A stretch of 64,000 bases of DNA from Nonomuraea indica (lineage in GTDB: Bacteria; Actinomycetota; Actinomycetes; Streptosporangiales; Streptosporangiaceae): positions 195,698 to 259,697 of the forward strand of contig NZ_KZ559476.1 in NCBI RefSeq assembly GCF_002850745.1, read 5' to 3'. Each line of letters begins with the position of its first letter. Position 1 is the first letter of the stretch. Both the position numbers and the translations under genes were made by a program. Below, in pieces: positions 41,845 through 53,451 of the stretch. A model generated the notes under the pieces. It was not told where the DNA came from, did not search any database, and saw nothing but the letters and a program-made list of their open reading frames with translations.

Positions 41845-42582
41845 TCATCGGGAGCGGACGCGGAGGTGGGCGCGTTCGCCCTGGTGGCCGAAGAGGACCA
41901 GCAGCTCCACCGGCTCCTCGTCCGCGCTCCCCATCCAGTGCGGCACGTGGGTGTCGAACTCGGCCGCCTCTCCCGGCTTCAGCACGAGGTCACGGTCGCC
42001 GAGCATCAGCCGCAGGCGACCGTTGAGCACGTACAGCCACTCGTACCCCTCGTGGCTCTTCAGGTCCGGCTCCACCCCTGGACGCGGCGGGATGATCATC
42101 TTGTACGCCTGCATGCCACCGGCCCGGCGGGTGAGCGGCATGAACGTCGTCCCGTGGCGGCGCACCGGGCGCAGGTGGACGCGCGGATCACCCGTCCGGG
42201 GAGCGCCGACCAGCTCGTCGAGCGGGACGTCGTAGACCCGCGCCAGCGGGAGGAGGAGCTCCAGGTTGGGCCGGCGCCCGCCGCTCTCCAGCCGCGACAG
42301 GGTGCTCTGCGAGATGCCGGTGCGCTCGGCCAGGTCGCCGAGCGTCAGCTCGCGCCGGCGCCGCAGCGCCCGCAGCCGTGGGCCCACGGCTGCCAGCACG
42401 CCGTCGAGGTCGTCGTCACGCCGGTCGCCGCGAAGGTCGTCGTGCGAGTCGCCGTGCCGGTCGCCGCGAGGGTCGTGGTGCGAGTCGTGCGAGTCGTGCG
42501 AGTCGTCGCGCCGGTCGCCGCGAGGGTCGTCGTGCGAGTCGCCGCGGTGGTCCCCGCGGGAGTCGTCGCGGTGGTCGTCCAT
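41845..42582 (-). CDS. XRE-family regulator with cupin sensor and repetitive charged N terminus
   Basis: The 245-residue protein has an XRE helix-turn-helix at about residues 65-120 (LTLGDLAERTGISQSTLSRLE) and a C-terminal cupin barrel (KSHEGYEWLYVLNGRLRLML, HVPHWMG). This is the plan of HTH-cupin regulators that sense small metabolites. Residues 1-58 consist almost only of Asp, His, Arg, Gly and Ser in repeated DDSRGDHRGD-like units, not part of the usual family. If translation starts later, this stretch would be untranslated, but no better start was seen. It follows the LLM gene in the acyl-CoA dehydrogenase cluster and may regulate it. Confidence 0.85.
   Translation of the reverse strand: MDDHRDDSRGDHRGDSHDDPRGDRRDDSHDSHDSHHDPRGDRHGDSHDDLRGDRRDDDLDGVLAAVGPRLRALRRRRELTLGDLAERTGISQSTLSRLESGGRRPNLELLLPLARVYDVPLDELVGAPRTGDPRVHLRPVRRHGTTFMPLTRRAGGMQAYKMIIPPRPGVEPDLKSHEGYEWLYVLNGRLRLMLGDRDLVLKPGEAAEFDTHVPHWMGSADEEPVELLVLFGHQGERAHLRVRSR
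42416..42582. repeat. Short tandem repeats at start of XRE-cupin gene
   Basis: Units related to GGTCGCCGCGAGGGTCGTCG and GTGCGAGTCGT recur about every 24-27 bases, including three back-to-back GCGAGTCGT copies. They encode the Asp/His/Arg-rich N terminus. A slippage-prone stretch. Confidence 0.85.
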
Positions 42583-42675
42583 GCTCGCCAGCTTGCCGTT
42601 CCAGCAAGAGCCTTTGCAAGCGTACGGCCGGCTCCGGCCGTACGGAGCGCCGCCGTGGTCGGAGCGCCGCCGTGG

Positions 42676-43512
42676 TCAGAGCGCCGCCGGTGGCGAGAGT
42701 CCGTAGGCCGCGGCGAAGGACTCCAGCGCGGTCACCGCGTCCCGTCCGCGCCGCCACGGCCGGACGATGAGCCGGTCCACGCCCAGCGCCGCCCACGACG
42801 GCACCTCCTCCGGGCCGCCCAGCTCGTAGGCGTGGACCGTCACGGAGCCGGTCCCGCCCAGCGCGGCCAGCCGGTCGAGCTGGGGCCGGATCGACGCCAG
42901 GGTGTGCGGCATGCTGATCCACCCGTCGCACAGCCGCGCCGCCCGCCGCAGCGCGGCCGGCGACTCGCCGCCGCAGAGGATCGGCAGCCGGTGCTGGACG
43001 GGTTTGGGCTCGAAGGCCACCTCGGGAAAGGCGTAGAAGCGGCCGGAGTGGGCCACGACGGGTTCGCTCCACAGCCTCCGGGCCACCGCGACGGCCTCGT
43101 CCAGCCGGGCGCCCCGGTCGGCGAAGGAGATCCCCGCGGCATCCCATTCGCCCCGGTACCAGCCTGCGCCGACCCCGCAGACGGCCCTGCCCGACGAGAC
43201 GACGTCCAGCGTGGCGAACGCGCGGGCGGAGACGAACGGGTGGCGCAGCGCGAACAGGTGGACGGCCGTGCCGAGCCGGACCCGGGAGGTGCGGGCGGCC
43301 AGCCAGCACAGGTACGCGGGGGCGTCGAACAGCGGTGTGGACGGCTTGATGCCGGGGTCGGAGGTGCCCGGGTAGACGGCCGTGGACAGGTCGGTGGTGA
43401 AGACGAGGTGCTCGGGCAGCCACACCGACTCGAAGCCCAGCTCGTCGGCCGCGACCGCGACGTCCTTCCACGCGGCCGGGTGGAGCAGCCCGAGCGGCAC
43501 GCCGAACTTCAC
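42676..43512 (-). CDS. LLM-class F420-dependent oxidoreductase
   Basis: The 278-residue luciferase-like TIM barrel begins VKFGVPLGLLHPAAWKDVAV, with SVWLPEHLVFTTDLSTAVYP and RVRLGTAVHLFALRHPFVSA, resembling the TIGR03619-type deazaflavin (F420) enzymes. GTG at 43512 follows GGAGG by five bases and overlaps the acyl-CoA dehydrogenase stop. It is therefore the third gene of a coupled operon (two ACAD subunits, then LLM). It probably performs an F420- or FMN-dependent redox step on the same substrate series. Confidence 0.87.
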   Translation of the reverse strand: MKFGVPLGLLHPAAWKDVAVAADELGFESVWLPEHLVFTTDLSTAVYPGTSDPGIKPSTPLFDAPAYLCWLAARTSRVRLGTAVHLFALRHPFVSARAFATLDVVSSGRAVCGVGAGWYRGEWDAAGISFADRGARLDEAVAVARRLWSEPVVAHSGRFYAFPEVAFEPKPVQHRLPILCGGESPAALRRAARLCDGWISMPHTLASIRPQLDRLAALGGTGSVTVHAYELGGPEEVPSWAALGVDRLIVRPWRRGRDAVTALESFAAAYGLSPPAAL

Positions 43513-44498
43513 GGGTACCTCCGCGTGTCCCCGGCGAGCACGGGGGCGCGGACCGCGGCCCGGTGCTCGGCGGCCCCGCCGTAGGCGGCCGACAGGGACC
43601 AGGCGCGCGCCAGCCAGAACCGCAGGTCCAGCTCCTCGGTGTAGCCGATGGCGCCGTGCGTCTGCAGGGCGGAGCGCGCGGCCAGCACGGCGGCCTCCCC
43701 GGCGGCGGCCTTGGCGGTGCGGGCGTCCCGCCACGCGGTGTCCCCGCCTCCCGGCTCGGGGGCGTCCCTCTCCTGGGCGTCCGCCGAGACGGCGGCCCGG
43801 TGGACGAGCGGCGCGGCGAAGGACACCGCGATGGCCACGTCGGCGAGCAGGTGCTTGACCGCCTGGAAGGACCCGATGGGCGCGCCGAACTGGCGCCGCG
43901 TGCGCGCGTACTCCACCGACAGCTCCAGCAGCCGCCTGGCCACCCCGATGAGCTGCGCGGCCGTGGCCACGGTGGCCCGCAGCAGCGCCGGCTCCAGCGG
44001 CCGCTCCAGCGGCGTGGAGCCGGTGTACGCCACGTCGAACAGCGGACGGCACGGATCGGCGCCGGGCCGGGGCGTGAGGCGTACCGAATCCCTGGACACC
44101 AGGCGGGCCCCGCCGGGCCGGGCGACCACGACGAGGTCGGCGAGGTCGGCGTCCGGCGCGAACGCGGCCCCCGGCGGCAGCACGGCCACCCGGATCTCGC
44201 CGGAGGCGAGCTTGGGGAGGCCGGGAAGCAGGTACGGCGCGGCGACGGCGGTCTCGACGACGGGCCCCGGCAGGCAGGCCCGGCCGGTCTCCTCCAGCGC
44301 GGGAAGCGCGTCGGTCAGCCCGAGACCGAGCCCGTCCGCCTCGGGCGGGACGAGCAGCCCGAAGAACCCGACCTCGGCGAGCCGGTCCCAGGCGGGCAGG
44401 CGTCCGGTGCGCAGCGCCCGCGGCGGGCAGTGCGCGGCCAGCACGTCGCGGACGGTCTGGGCGAGGGCGAGCTGGTCGGGGGTGAAGGCGAAGTTCAT
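43509..44498 (-). CDS. Acyl-CoA dehydrogenase, beta-type subunit
   Basis: The 329-residue ACAD-fold protein is shorter than the usual 380-400. It has an N-terminal helical domain (MNFAFTPDQLALAQTVRDVL), a middle barrel and C-terminal helices with SVEYARTRRQFGAPIGSFQA and ALQTHGAIGYTEELDLRFWL. The usual YEGT catalytic-base motif is absent. Size and composition match the smaller partner in the heterotetrameric ACADs of actinobacterial steroid and lipid catabolism (FadE28/FadE29-type pairs). It starts 29 bases after the partner gene. FAD-dependent alpha,beta-desaturation of an acyl-CoA is expected for the complex, not for this chain alone. Confidence 0.88.
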   Translation of the reverse strand: MNFAFTPDQLALAQTVRDVLAAHCPPRALRTGRLPAWDRLAEVGFFGLLVPPEADGLGLGLTDALPALEETGRACLPGPVVETAVAAPYLLPGLPKLASGEIRVAVLPPGAAFAPDADLADLVVVARPGGARLVSRDSVRLTPRPGADPCRPLFDVAYTGSTPLERPLEPALLRATVATAAQLIGVARRLLELSVEYARTRRQFGAPIGSFQAVKHLLADVAIAVSFAAPLVHRAAVSADAQERDAPEPGGGDTAWRDARTAKAAAGEAAVLAARSALQTHGAIGYTEELDLRFWLARAWSLSAAYGGAAEHRAAVRAPVLAGDTRRYP

Positions 44499-44527
44499 CG
44501 GGGCGGCCCCTTCGCTGGAGGACGGGG

Positions 44528-45628
44528 TCAACGGGGCAGGCCGAGGACGCGCTCGGCGATGATGGTGCGCTGGATCTCGTTGGTGCCGGCGTAGATGGGC
44601 CCGGCCAGCGAGAAGAGGAACCCGTCGAGCCAGGGCGTCTCTCCTGCCCGGTCGCCGAGGAGTTCCACGGCCAGGGTGTGCATGCGCAGGTCCAGCTCCG
44701 ACCAGAAGACCTTGCCCATGCTGGTGGCGGGGCCGGCCTCCTCCCCGGCCATGAGGCGGCGCGCGGTCCCGAAGGTGTGCAGCCGGTACGCCTCCGCGTC
44801 GGTCCAGCAGCGGACGGCCCGGTCGGCGAGCACGGGGTCGGCGTCGCGGGCCAGGGCGACGAGCCGGTCGGCGGTCGCCAGGAACCGGCCGGGGCTGCGC
44901 AGGGTGAGGCCGCGTTCGGAGGAGGTGGCGGCCATCGCGATCCGCCAGCCGTCGCCCACCTCGCCGATGACCATGGAGTCGGGCACGAGGACGCCGTCGA
45001 AGAACAGCTCGGCGAAGCCGGGCAGCCCGTCGAGCTGCGCGATCGGCCGGACGGTCACCTCGTCCATGGGGAACATGAGGTAGGTCAGTCCTCTGTGCCG
45101 CGCCCCCGAGGTGCGGAACAGCCCGAACCCGTGGGAGGCGTAGGAGGCCCGCGAGCTCCACGTCTTGTGGCCGTACAGACGCCAGCCGCCGTCGGCGCGT
45201 ACGGCGCGGGAGGTGAGCGCGGCCAGGTCGCTGCCGGCCTCCGGCTCGGACCAGGCCTGCGCCCACACGTCGTCGGCGCGGGCCATCCTGGGCAGCCACG
45301 TGCGCCGCTGCTCCTCGGTGCCGAAGGCCATGAGGGTGGGGGCGAGCAGGAAGATGCCGTTCTGGCCGACGCGGGCGGGCGCGCCCGCCGCCCAGTACTC
45401 CTCCTCGAAGATCAGCCAGTCGATGAGGGAGGCGTCCCGCCCGCCGTAGGCGGCGGGCCAGGAGACGACCGACAGGCGGGCCGCCGCGAGCTCCGCCTCC
45501 CACGCGCGGTGCGCGGCGAAGCCCTCGGGGGTGTCCAGGGAGGGCAGCGGGGCGGGGACGTGGGCGGCCAGCCAGTCGCGGACCTCGGCGCGGAAGTCCT
45601 GCTCGGCCCGGGAGAAGTCGAGATCCAC
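44528..45628 (-). CDS. Acyl-CoA dehydrogenase, alpha-type subunit
   Basis: The 366-residue ACAD has the flavin-binding AQAWSEPEAGSDLAAL, an ACAD signature, and the C-terminal PIYAGTNEIQRTIIAERVLG. The residue before GT, Glu in MCAD-type enzymes (YEGT), is Ala here, so the base must lie elsewhere or in the partner chain, as in the heteromeric FadE pairs. GTG at 45628 is the first gene of the ACAD-ACAD-LLM-XRE group, and KstR2-like site 6 ends 10 bases before it. It likely desaturates a branched or cyclic acyl-CoA side chain together with the gene at 43509. Confidence 0.9.
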   Translation of the reverse strand: MDLDFSRAEQDFRAEVRDWLAAHVPAPLPSLDTPEGFAAHRAWEAELAAARLSVVSWPAAYGGRDASLIDWLIFEEEYWAAGAPARVGQNGIFLLAPTLMAFGTEEQRRTWLPRMARADDVWAQAWSEPEAGSDLAALTSRAVRADGGWRLYGHKTWSSRASYASHGFGLFRTSGARHRGLTYLMFPMDEVTVRPIAQLDGLPGFAELFFDGVLVPDSMVIGEVGDGWRIAMAATSSERGLTLRSPGRFLATADRLVALARDADPVLADRAVRCWTDAEAYRLHTFGTARRLMAGEEAGPATSMGKVFWSELDLRMHTLAVELLGDRAGETPWLDGFLFSLAGPIYAGTNEIQRTIIAERVLGLPR

Positions 45629-45638
45629 GACACCAACC

Positions 45639-45654
45639 TAGCGCACGCTTGGTT
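45639..45654. promoter_or_regulatory. KstR2-like operator, site 6
   Basis: On the minus strand AACCAAGCGTGCGCTA points to the ACAD start 10 bases away. The 16 bases are identical to site 5 at the DUF35 gene, 12 kb away, and the spacing to the start is nearly identical. Confidence 0.75.
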
Positions 45655-45735
45655 CACTGGCCAGGTCCTGCGGGGAGCACGCCACGGACGGACCATCAGC
45701 GGTCCAAGCCTCGGCCGAGCGCGACGGAGGGACCG

Positions 45736-46704
45736 TCAGCAGCGCAACGCCCGGCCCAGCGCGGCGATCCGCGCCTGCCTGGCCCGGACGCCCAGCGCGG
45801 TGTCCGGCGCCATCATGTCGAAGCCGTGGAAGGCGCCCGGATACAGGTGGAGCTCCGTCGACACCCCGGCCCGCACCAGCCGCATGGCGTAGTCGACGTC
45901 CTCGTCCCTGAACACCTCCAGCTCGCCCACGTCCACGAACGCCGGAGGCAGCCCCGCCAGGTCCCCGGCCCTGGCCGGAGCGGCGTACGGCGAGACGTCG
46001 TCGCCGCCGGCCCGGTCGCCCAGCAGGGCCCGCCAGCCGAAGAGGTTCGCGTCCCGGTTCCACACGACGGCGTCGGCGAACTCGTGGCTGGACGGCGTGA
46101 CGTTGCGGTCGTCGAGCATCGGGCAGATGAGGAGCTGGAAGGCGACGGCCGGGCCGCCCCGGTCGCGGGCCAGCAGCACGGTGCCGGCCGCCAGCCCGCC
46201 GCCCGCGCTCGCGCCGCCCACGGCCAGCCGCCCGGGGTCGACGCCCAGCTCGGCGGCGCTCGCGGCGGTCCAGAGGAGTCCGGCGTAGCAGTCCTCGACC
46301 GGCGCCGGGTCCGGGTGCTCGGGCGCGAGCCGGTAGTCCACCGCGACGACGACGCAACCGAGCCGCTCGACGTACTCGGCGAGGAAGGCGTCGTCCATCT
46401 CCGGCGTGCCGACCATCATCCCGCCGCCGTGGATCCAGTAGAGGCAGGGCCGGGCCTCCTCCGGGCCCGCCGCCGGGCGGTGGACACGCAGCCGGACGTC
46501 GGGGGCGCCCTCGGGCCCCGGCACGTGGCGGTCCTCGATCGTCACGCCGCTGTCAGGCCGGGGCACCGCCGCGGCCACCGCGTGCACCTCGGCGCGGATG
46601 CCCGCGACGTCCTCCATGGTCATGGCCGAGAGGTCCACCGCGGGCAGGGGCGTCCGGTCGAGCACGGCCCGGAGCTCCGGATCAAGGTTGGGATGGTATG
46701 CCAT
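45736..46704 (-). CDS. Alpha/beta hydrolase, hormone-sensitive-lipase family esterase
   Basis: The 322-residue HSL-type esterase has the oxyanion motif YWIHGGGMMVG, nucleophile Ser in VGGASAGGGLAAG, Asp in FVDVGELEVFRDEDVDY and His in YPGAFHGFDMM. ATG at 46704 is preceded by GGGAG at about six bases. It would cleave carboxyl esters or lactones in the cytosol, a step compatible with Baeyer-Villiger-type products of flavin monooxygenases. It lies between the ABC importer and the ACAD pair on the same strand, so import and catabolism may be co-expressed. Confidence 0.9.
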   Translation of the reverse strand: MAYHPNLDPELRAVLDRTPLPAVDLSAMTMEDVAGIRAEVHAVAAAVPRPDSGVTIEDRHVPGPEGAPDVRLRVHRPAAGPEEARPCLYWIHGGGMMVGTPEMDDAFLAEYVERLGCVVVAVDYRLAPEHPDPAPVEDCYAGLLWTAASAAELGVDPGRLAVGGASAGGGLAAGTVLLARDRGGPAVAFQLLICPMLDDRNVTPSSHEFADAVVWNRDANLFGWRALLGDRAGGDDVSPYAAPARAGDLAGLPPAFVDVGELEVFRDEDVDYAMRLVRAGVSTELHLYPGAFHGFDMMAPDTALGVRARQARIAALGRALRC

Positions 46705-46820
46705 GCCGTCTCCCTTTCCACGAAGGCCGCCGCCGTACCTCTCGATGATCGGCGCGGGCGTGCCGGTGGACGACCGCCGTCCGGCCGGCACACGGGGTGG
46801 GGGCGCCCGAGGCGGGAGGA

Positions 46821-47560
46821 TCAGCCGAGGTAGGCGGCCCGCACCACCGGGTCGCCGCGCACCTCGTCCGGGGTCCCGGACGCGATGACCCGGCCCAGGT
46901 CGAGCACCACGAGCCGGTCACAGGTCTCCATGACGAAGCCCATGTCGTGCTCGACCAGCAGCACCGTGGTGTCCAGCGCCGCGACGACCTCGCGCAGCCG
47001 GGCCGTCTGCTCCGCGTCCAGGCCCGAGGTCGGCTCGTCCAGCAGCAGGAGTCGGGGCCGGTCGGCGAGGGCCCGGGCCAGCTCGACCAGCCGCCGCCGG
47101 CCGACGGGCAGCGCGGCGGCGTGGACGTCGCGCAGCCCGGTCAGCCCGCACAGCTCCAGCACCTCGGCGACGCGCTCGCCGCGCTCGCGTTCCAGCCGCC
47201 GCCGGGCCGGCCACCCGACCAGGTCGGCGGCCAGGCCGCCGCCACCGCCGTGCCAGTCGAGCGCCGCCAGCACGTTCCCGGCCACGGTCAGCCGGCCGAA
47301 CACCTGGGTGCGCTGGAACGTCCGGCGCACGCCGAGCCGCGCCCGCCTGACGGCCGACGTCCCGGTCAGGTCCACGCCGGCCACGGCGACCCGGCCGGCG
47401 TCCGGCCGCCGCAGCCCCGACACCACGTCGAACAGCGTGGTCTTGCCGGCCCCGTTCGGCCCGATGACGCCGCACACCTGGCCCTCGGGCACCTCGAACG
47501 ACACCCCGTCCAGCGCCCGGACCCCGCCGAACGCCACGGACACCTCCAGCACGCTGAGCA

Positions 47561-47561
<1 letters not shown>
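46821..47561 (-). CDS. ABC importer ATPase, LivG-like
   Basis: The 246-residue ATPase has Walker A GPNGAGKTTLFDVVSG, the Q loop FQRTQVF, a signature region ALPVGRRRLVELARAL (LPVGR in place of LSGGQ), Walker B LLLLDEPTSGLD and switch His in VEHDMGFVM. It is the branched-chain amino-acid (HAAT) type. Its ATG overlaps the last base of the fused permease gene. It pairs with the ATPase domain fused to the permeases to give the two nucleotide-binding sites of the importer. Confidence 0.92.
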
Positions 47562-50349
<2,788 letters not shown>

Positions 50350-50353
<4 letters not shown>

Positions 50354-51627
50354 CGCAGCGGCACGTTCTCGAAGCACTTCATGCTCTTGGCCACCGTGAA
50401 GGCGCCCTTCTCCAGCTTGACCAGGGCGCCGCAGCCGTTCGGCTCGCTGTGGTCCCTGGGGTACCGGATCCGGCCGAAGCCGGCGTTCTCGTAGGAGTAG
50501 GAGCCGTTGCCGGTGGCCAGGAACCTCTCCCGGGTCAGGTCCCTGCCGGTCTTGGTCAGCATGTCGAGGAAGATGTCGGCGGCCCAGTAGCCGATCGCGA
50601 GGTGCTGGGTGAGCCGCGTGCCCGGCGCGGTCTTGGCCACGTCGGCCTTGAGCTGGGCGATCTCGGGGGCGGTCGACTCGAACGGCTCGAACATCGGCGC
50701 GGCGATCACGCCCTCCAGCGCCTCGGCGCCGGCCGGGTCGGCCAGGATGGCGGTGTCGTAGCTGGTGGCGTCGGTGAGCACGCCCCGGTATCCGGCCCGC
50801 TTGAGCGCCGCGTAGAGGCCGACGTTGAACTTCGTGCCGGCGATGACGGAGACCACGACGTCCGGCGGGCCGCCGCCGTCCGATGTCATGATCTTGTTGA
50901 CGTACGGCAGCCAGTCGGGCGGCGGGGCGGCGGCGGGCAGCCCGGAGTTCACGCCGGCCAGCTCGAACCCGGCCGCGGTGAACGACTGGGAGATCGTGGT
51001 GCCGCCGTACTTGCTGCCGCTGGAGTCGCTGGTCTGCACGTAGACGCTCTTGCCGGTGGCGCCGCCGAGCAGCTCGGCCATCTGCCTGCCCCACCAGGTC
51101 TGCGATCCGGCCCCCTTCTTCGGCGCCAGGCAGCCGTTGTAGCCGAACCCGGTCCTGGTGCCGCACCACTGCGGGCCGGTCGCCCAGCCGAACCACAGCA
51201 CGCCCTGCTGCTCCAGGAACGCCGCGCCGCCGAAGTTCGGGGCGTGCACGGGCACCAGGGCGAACACCTCGTCCTTCTGCACGAGCTTCTTGGCCGCGGC
51301 GTCGCCCTTGGCGGCGTCCTGGCCGTCGTCCTCCGCGCCGAGGAACTCGATACGCCGCCCGTGCACGCCGCCCGCGGCGTTGGCCCGCTCGAACCTGGCC
51401 CGGGCGCCGATCTCGGCGTCCTTGGTGGAGTAGCCGCTGGCGCTGGTCTTGGTCAGCACGCCGCCGACCCTGACGGTGGTGTCCGTGACGCCTGGCGTGC
51501 CGCCGCCCGCGCCGGGCGCCTTCTGCTGGGCGGCGCATCCCGCGAGCAGCGCCACCACCAGCGCCACCGCCGGCACGGTCGCGCGTCCTCCCCTGCCCCG
51601 CCGCGCTCTGTCGTGTCGTCGTCGCAC
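50350..51627 (-). CDS. ABC importer substrate-binding lipoprotein (LivJ/HAAT type)
   Basis: The 425-residue type-I periplasmic-binding protein has a Sec signal with an Arg-rich start and lipobox LLAGC near residue 31. The mature part begins PGVTDTTVRVGGVLTKTSAS, the standard HAAT opening, and carries the pocket region around YSTKDAEIGARARFERANAAGG. These receptors bind amino acids, amides, aromatic acids or other carboxylates. GTG at 51627 follows GGAGG by five bases. It is the first gene of the importer operon, 50 bases after KstR2-like site 7, so import is likely to share control with the catabolic genes. Confidence 0.92.
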
Positions 51628-51676
51628 CCACGCCTCCCACCTCGTGTACGGCAGGCGCCCCGACCGTGACTTGGCC

Positions 51677-51692
51677 TAGCGCTCGCTTGGTT
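51677..51692. promoter_or_regulatory. KstR2-like operator, site 7
   Basis: On the minus strand AACCAAGCGAGCGCTA points to the ABC importer operon, about 50 bases before its GTG. It fits CAAGYRNNYGCT and differs from sites 5 and 6 at one base. Confidence 0.75.
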
Positions 51693-51748
51693 TTGGGCTG
51701 AGCGTAAATTCGCCCGAAAGGGGTGTCAACGGACGCGACCTCACATGC

Positions 51749-51766
51749 CGAGCAATCGCTTGCTCG
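51749..51766. promoter_or_regulatory. KstR2-like operator, site 8
   Basis: CGAGCAATCGCTTGCTCG is an 18-base palindrome with a single mismatched pair. The core matches the KstR2 consensus AnCAAGnnCTTGnT except one base. It lies 29 bases before the alcohol dehydrogenase start and 57 bases from site 7, forming a double-operator divergent promoter. Confidence 0.75.
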
Positions 51767-51795
51767 TAGAACGCGGGCCGGGCTAGCGTGAGGCC

Positions 51796-52884
51796 ATGCT
51801 GATGCGCGCCGCCGTCCTCACGGCCTTCCACGAGCCGATGGAGATCCGCGAGGTGGAGATCTCCGACCCCGGGCCGGGCGAGGTGCGGGTGCGGATCAGG
51901 GCGTCCGGCGTGTGCGGCTCCGACCTCAAGGCGATCGACGGCAAGAGCCCGGTCGTCACCCGCCTGCCGTACATCCTGGGCCACGAGAGCGCGGGCGTCG
52001 TGGAGAGCACCGGCCCGGGCGTCACCGGCGTCGCGCCGGGCGACCACGTGATCATCGCGATGAACGGGCCGTGCGGCGCCTGCCGCAACTGCGGCGCCGG
52101 CCGCCCGCACCTGTGCTCGGGCCCGGCCAGGATGACCGCCGTCATGGGCGGCGCGCCGCGCGTCACGGTGGACGGCGAGCAGGCGCGCCGCTTCATCGGC
52201 ATCGGCTCGTTCGCCGAGTACGCGGTGGTGAGCGAGGCGATGTGCGTGCGGATCGACCGGGACGCCCCCTTCGACGCGATGTCACTGCTCGCCTGCGGCG
52301 TGGTCACCGGTGTGGGCGCGGTGCTGAACGTGGCCCGGGTGCCCCCTGGCGCGAGCGTCCTCGTGGTCGGCTGCGGCGGCGTCGGGCTCAACGTCGTCCA
52401 GGGCGCGGTCCTGGCGGGCGCGACCACGATCATCGCCGCCGACGTGGCCGAGGCGAAGCTCAAGCTCGCCGAGCGCTTCGGCGCCACCCGCACCCTGGTC
52501 CCGGACGACCTGCCCCGCCAGGTGGCCGAGGTCGTGGCCGGCGGCGTCGAGTACGCCTTCGACGCCACGGGCGTCCCCGGCGTCCTGGCGGCGGCGTTCG
52601 CCGCCACCGCGCCGGGCGGCACCACCGTCATGGTCGGCAGCCCCCCGGCCGGCCGCCCGGTCGAGATCGACCCGGCGCTGCTGTTCTCCTCGCGCCGCCT
52701 CGCAGGCACCCAGGGGGGCGACGCCGCGCCCCGGCGGGACCTGCCGATGCTCGCCGCCCAGTATCTCCGCGGCCGACTCGACCTCGACGGCCTCATCACC
52801 GAACGGCTGCCCCTGGAACAGGTCAACGAGGCGGTCGAGCACGTACGCCAGGGCTCGGTCGCCCGCGCCGTGATCGTCTTCTGA
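51796..52884 (+). CDS. Zinc-dependent alcohol dehydrogenase (MDR family)
   Basis: The 362-residue medium-chain dehydrogenase has catalytic zinc ligands Cys in SGVCGSDLKA and His-Glu in LGHESAGVVE. The structural zinc Cys4 lies in GPCGACRNCGAGRPHLC, and the Rossmann motif is VVGCGGVGLNVVQGA. It oxidises an alcohol to an aldehyde or ketone with NAD(P). It diverges from the importer operon across a double KstR2-like operator, so entry and first oxidation of the substrate may be co-controlled. The alcohol substrate is not known. Confidence 0.93.
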   Translation: MLMRAAVLTAFHEPMEIREVEISDPGPGEVRVRIRASGVCGSDLKAIDGKSPVVTRLPYILGHESAGVVESTGPGVTGVAPGDHVIIAMNGPCGACRNCGAGRPHLCSGPARMTAVMGGAPRVTVDGEQARRFIGIGSFAEYAVVSEAMCVRIDRDAPFDAMSLLACGVVTGVGAVLNVARVPPGASVLVVGCGGVGLNVVQGAVLAGATTIIAADVAEAKLKLAERFGATRTLVPDDLPRQVAEVVAGGVEYAFDATGVPGVLAAAFAATAPGGTTVMVGSPPAGRPVEIDPALLFSSRRLAGTQGGDAAPRRDLPMLAAQYLRGRLDLDGLITERLPLEQVNEAVEHVRQGSVARAVIVF

Positions 52885-52900
52885 CGGCAACCGTGCTACT

Positions 52901-52920
52901 CTTCTAATGAACTTTAGAAG
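52901..52920. promoter_or_regulatory. Inverted repeat before cupin / ArsR-rhodanese operon
   Basis: CTTCTAA, six-base spacer, TTAGAAG is a perfect 7-base inverted repeat 12 bases before the cupin start. AT-rich dyads of this kind are typical ArsR operators, and an ArsR-type gene is the second gene of the operon. Autoregulation is inferred. Confidence 0.65.
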
Positions 52921-52932
52921 AAAGGCACCCCC

Positions 52933-53451
52933 ATGTCCTACCCCGACGCCCGGTACTTCGGCGACAAGGGCGAGGCCAACGGCCGGTTCCGGCCCGCCGA
53001 CGCCCCCCACGACCTGCGGATCGGGCCCGCCACCGACGACCCGTCCCAGCGGCGCACCCACGTCCACTACCTGGCCACCGGCGACACCACGGGTGGCGCC
53101 TTCGGCCTGTACCGGTGGGAGATGGGGCCGCGGCCGAGCGGGCCCAGCCCGCACTTCCACCGCACGATGACCGAGTCGTTCTACGTCCTCGACGGCACCG
53201 TGCGGCTCTACGACGGCGACCGGTGGCGCGACGGGAAGCCGGGCGACTTCCTGTTCGTGCCGGAGGGCGGCATCCACGCCTTCAGGAACGACTCGGGCGA
53301 GCCCGCCAGCATGCTCCTCCTCTTCACCCCGGGGGCTCCGCGGGAGGGCTACTTCGAGGAGCTCGCCGAGATCGCCGCCTCGGGCCGGCAGCTCACCGAG
53401 GAGGAGTGGGCCGAGCTGTTCCTACGCCACGACCAGTACATGGTCGGATGA
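52933..53451 (+). CDS. Cupin-domain protein
   Basis: The 172-residue single cupin barrel has the first motif GPSPHFHRTMTESFYVLDGT (metal-type His, His, Glu) and second motif FLFVPEGGIHAFRNDSGE with a further His. So a metal site (Fe, Mn or Ni) is likely and a dioxygenase or isomerase activity possible. Its stop overlaps the ArsR-rhodanese start (ATGA). The palindrome upstream suggests the ArsR protein controls it. Its substrate is unknown. Confidence 0.85.
   Translation: MSYPDARYFGDKGEANGRFRPADAPHDLRIGPATDDPSQRRTHVHYLATGDTTGGAFGLYRWEMGPRPSGPSPHFHRTMTESFYVLDGTVRLYDGDRWRDGKPGDFLFVPEGGIHAFRNDSGEPASMLLLFTPGAPREGYFEELAEIAASGRQLTEEEWAELFLRHDQYMVG

Noticed and set aside
42416..42582. CRISPR-like array.
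   Set aside because: Units are short, contiguous, without unique spacers, and lie inside a coding frame.
39448..43584. A 1378-codon plus-strand open frame.
   Set aside because: Arg/Pro/Ala-rich shadow frame across the CHAP, XRE and LLM genes; no recognisable domain. Long shadow frames are expected at this GC content.
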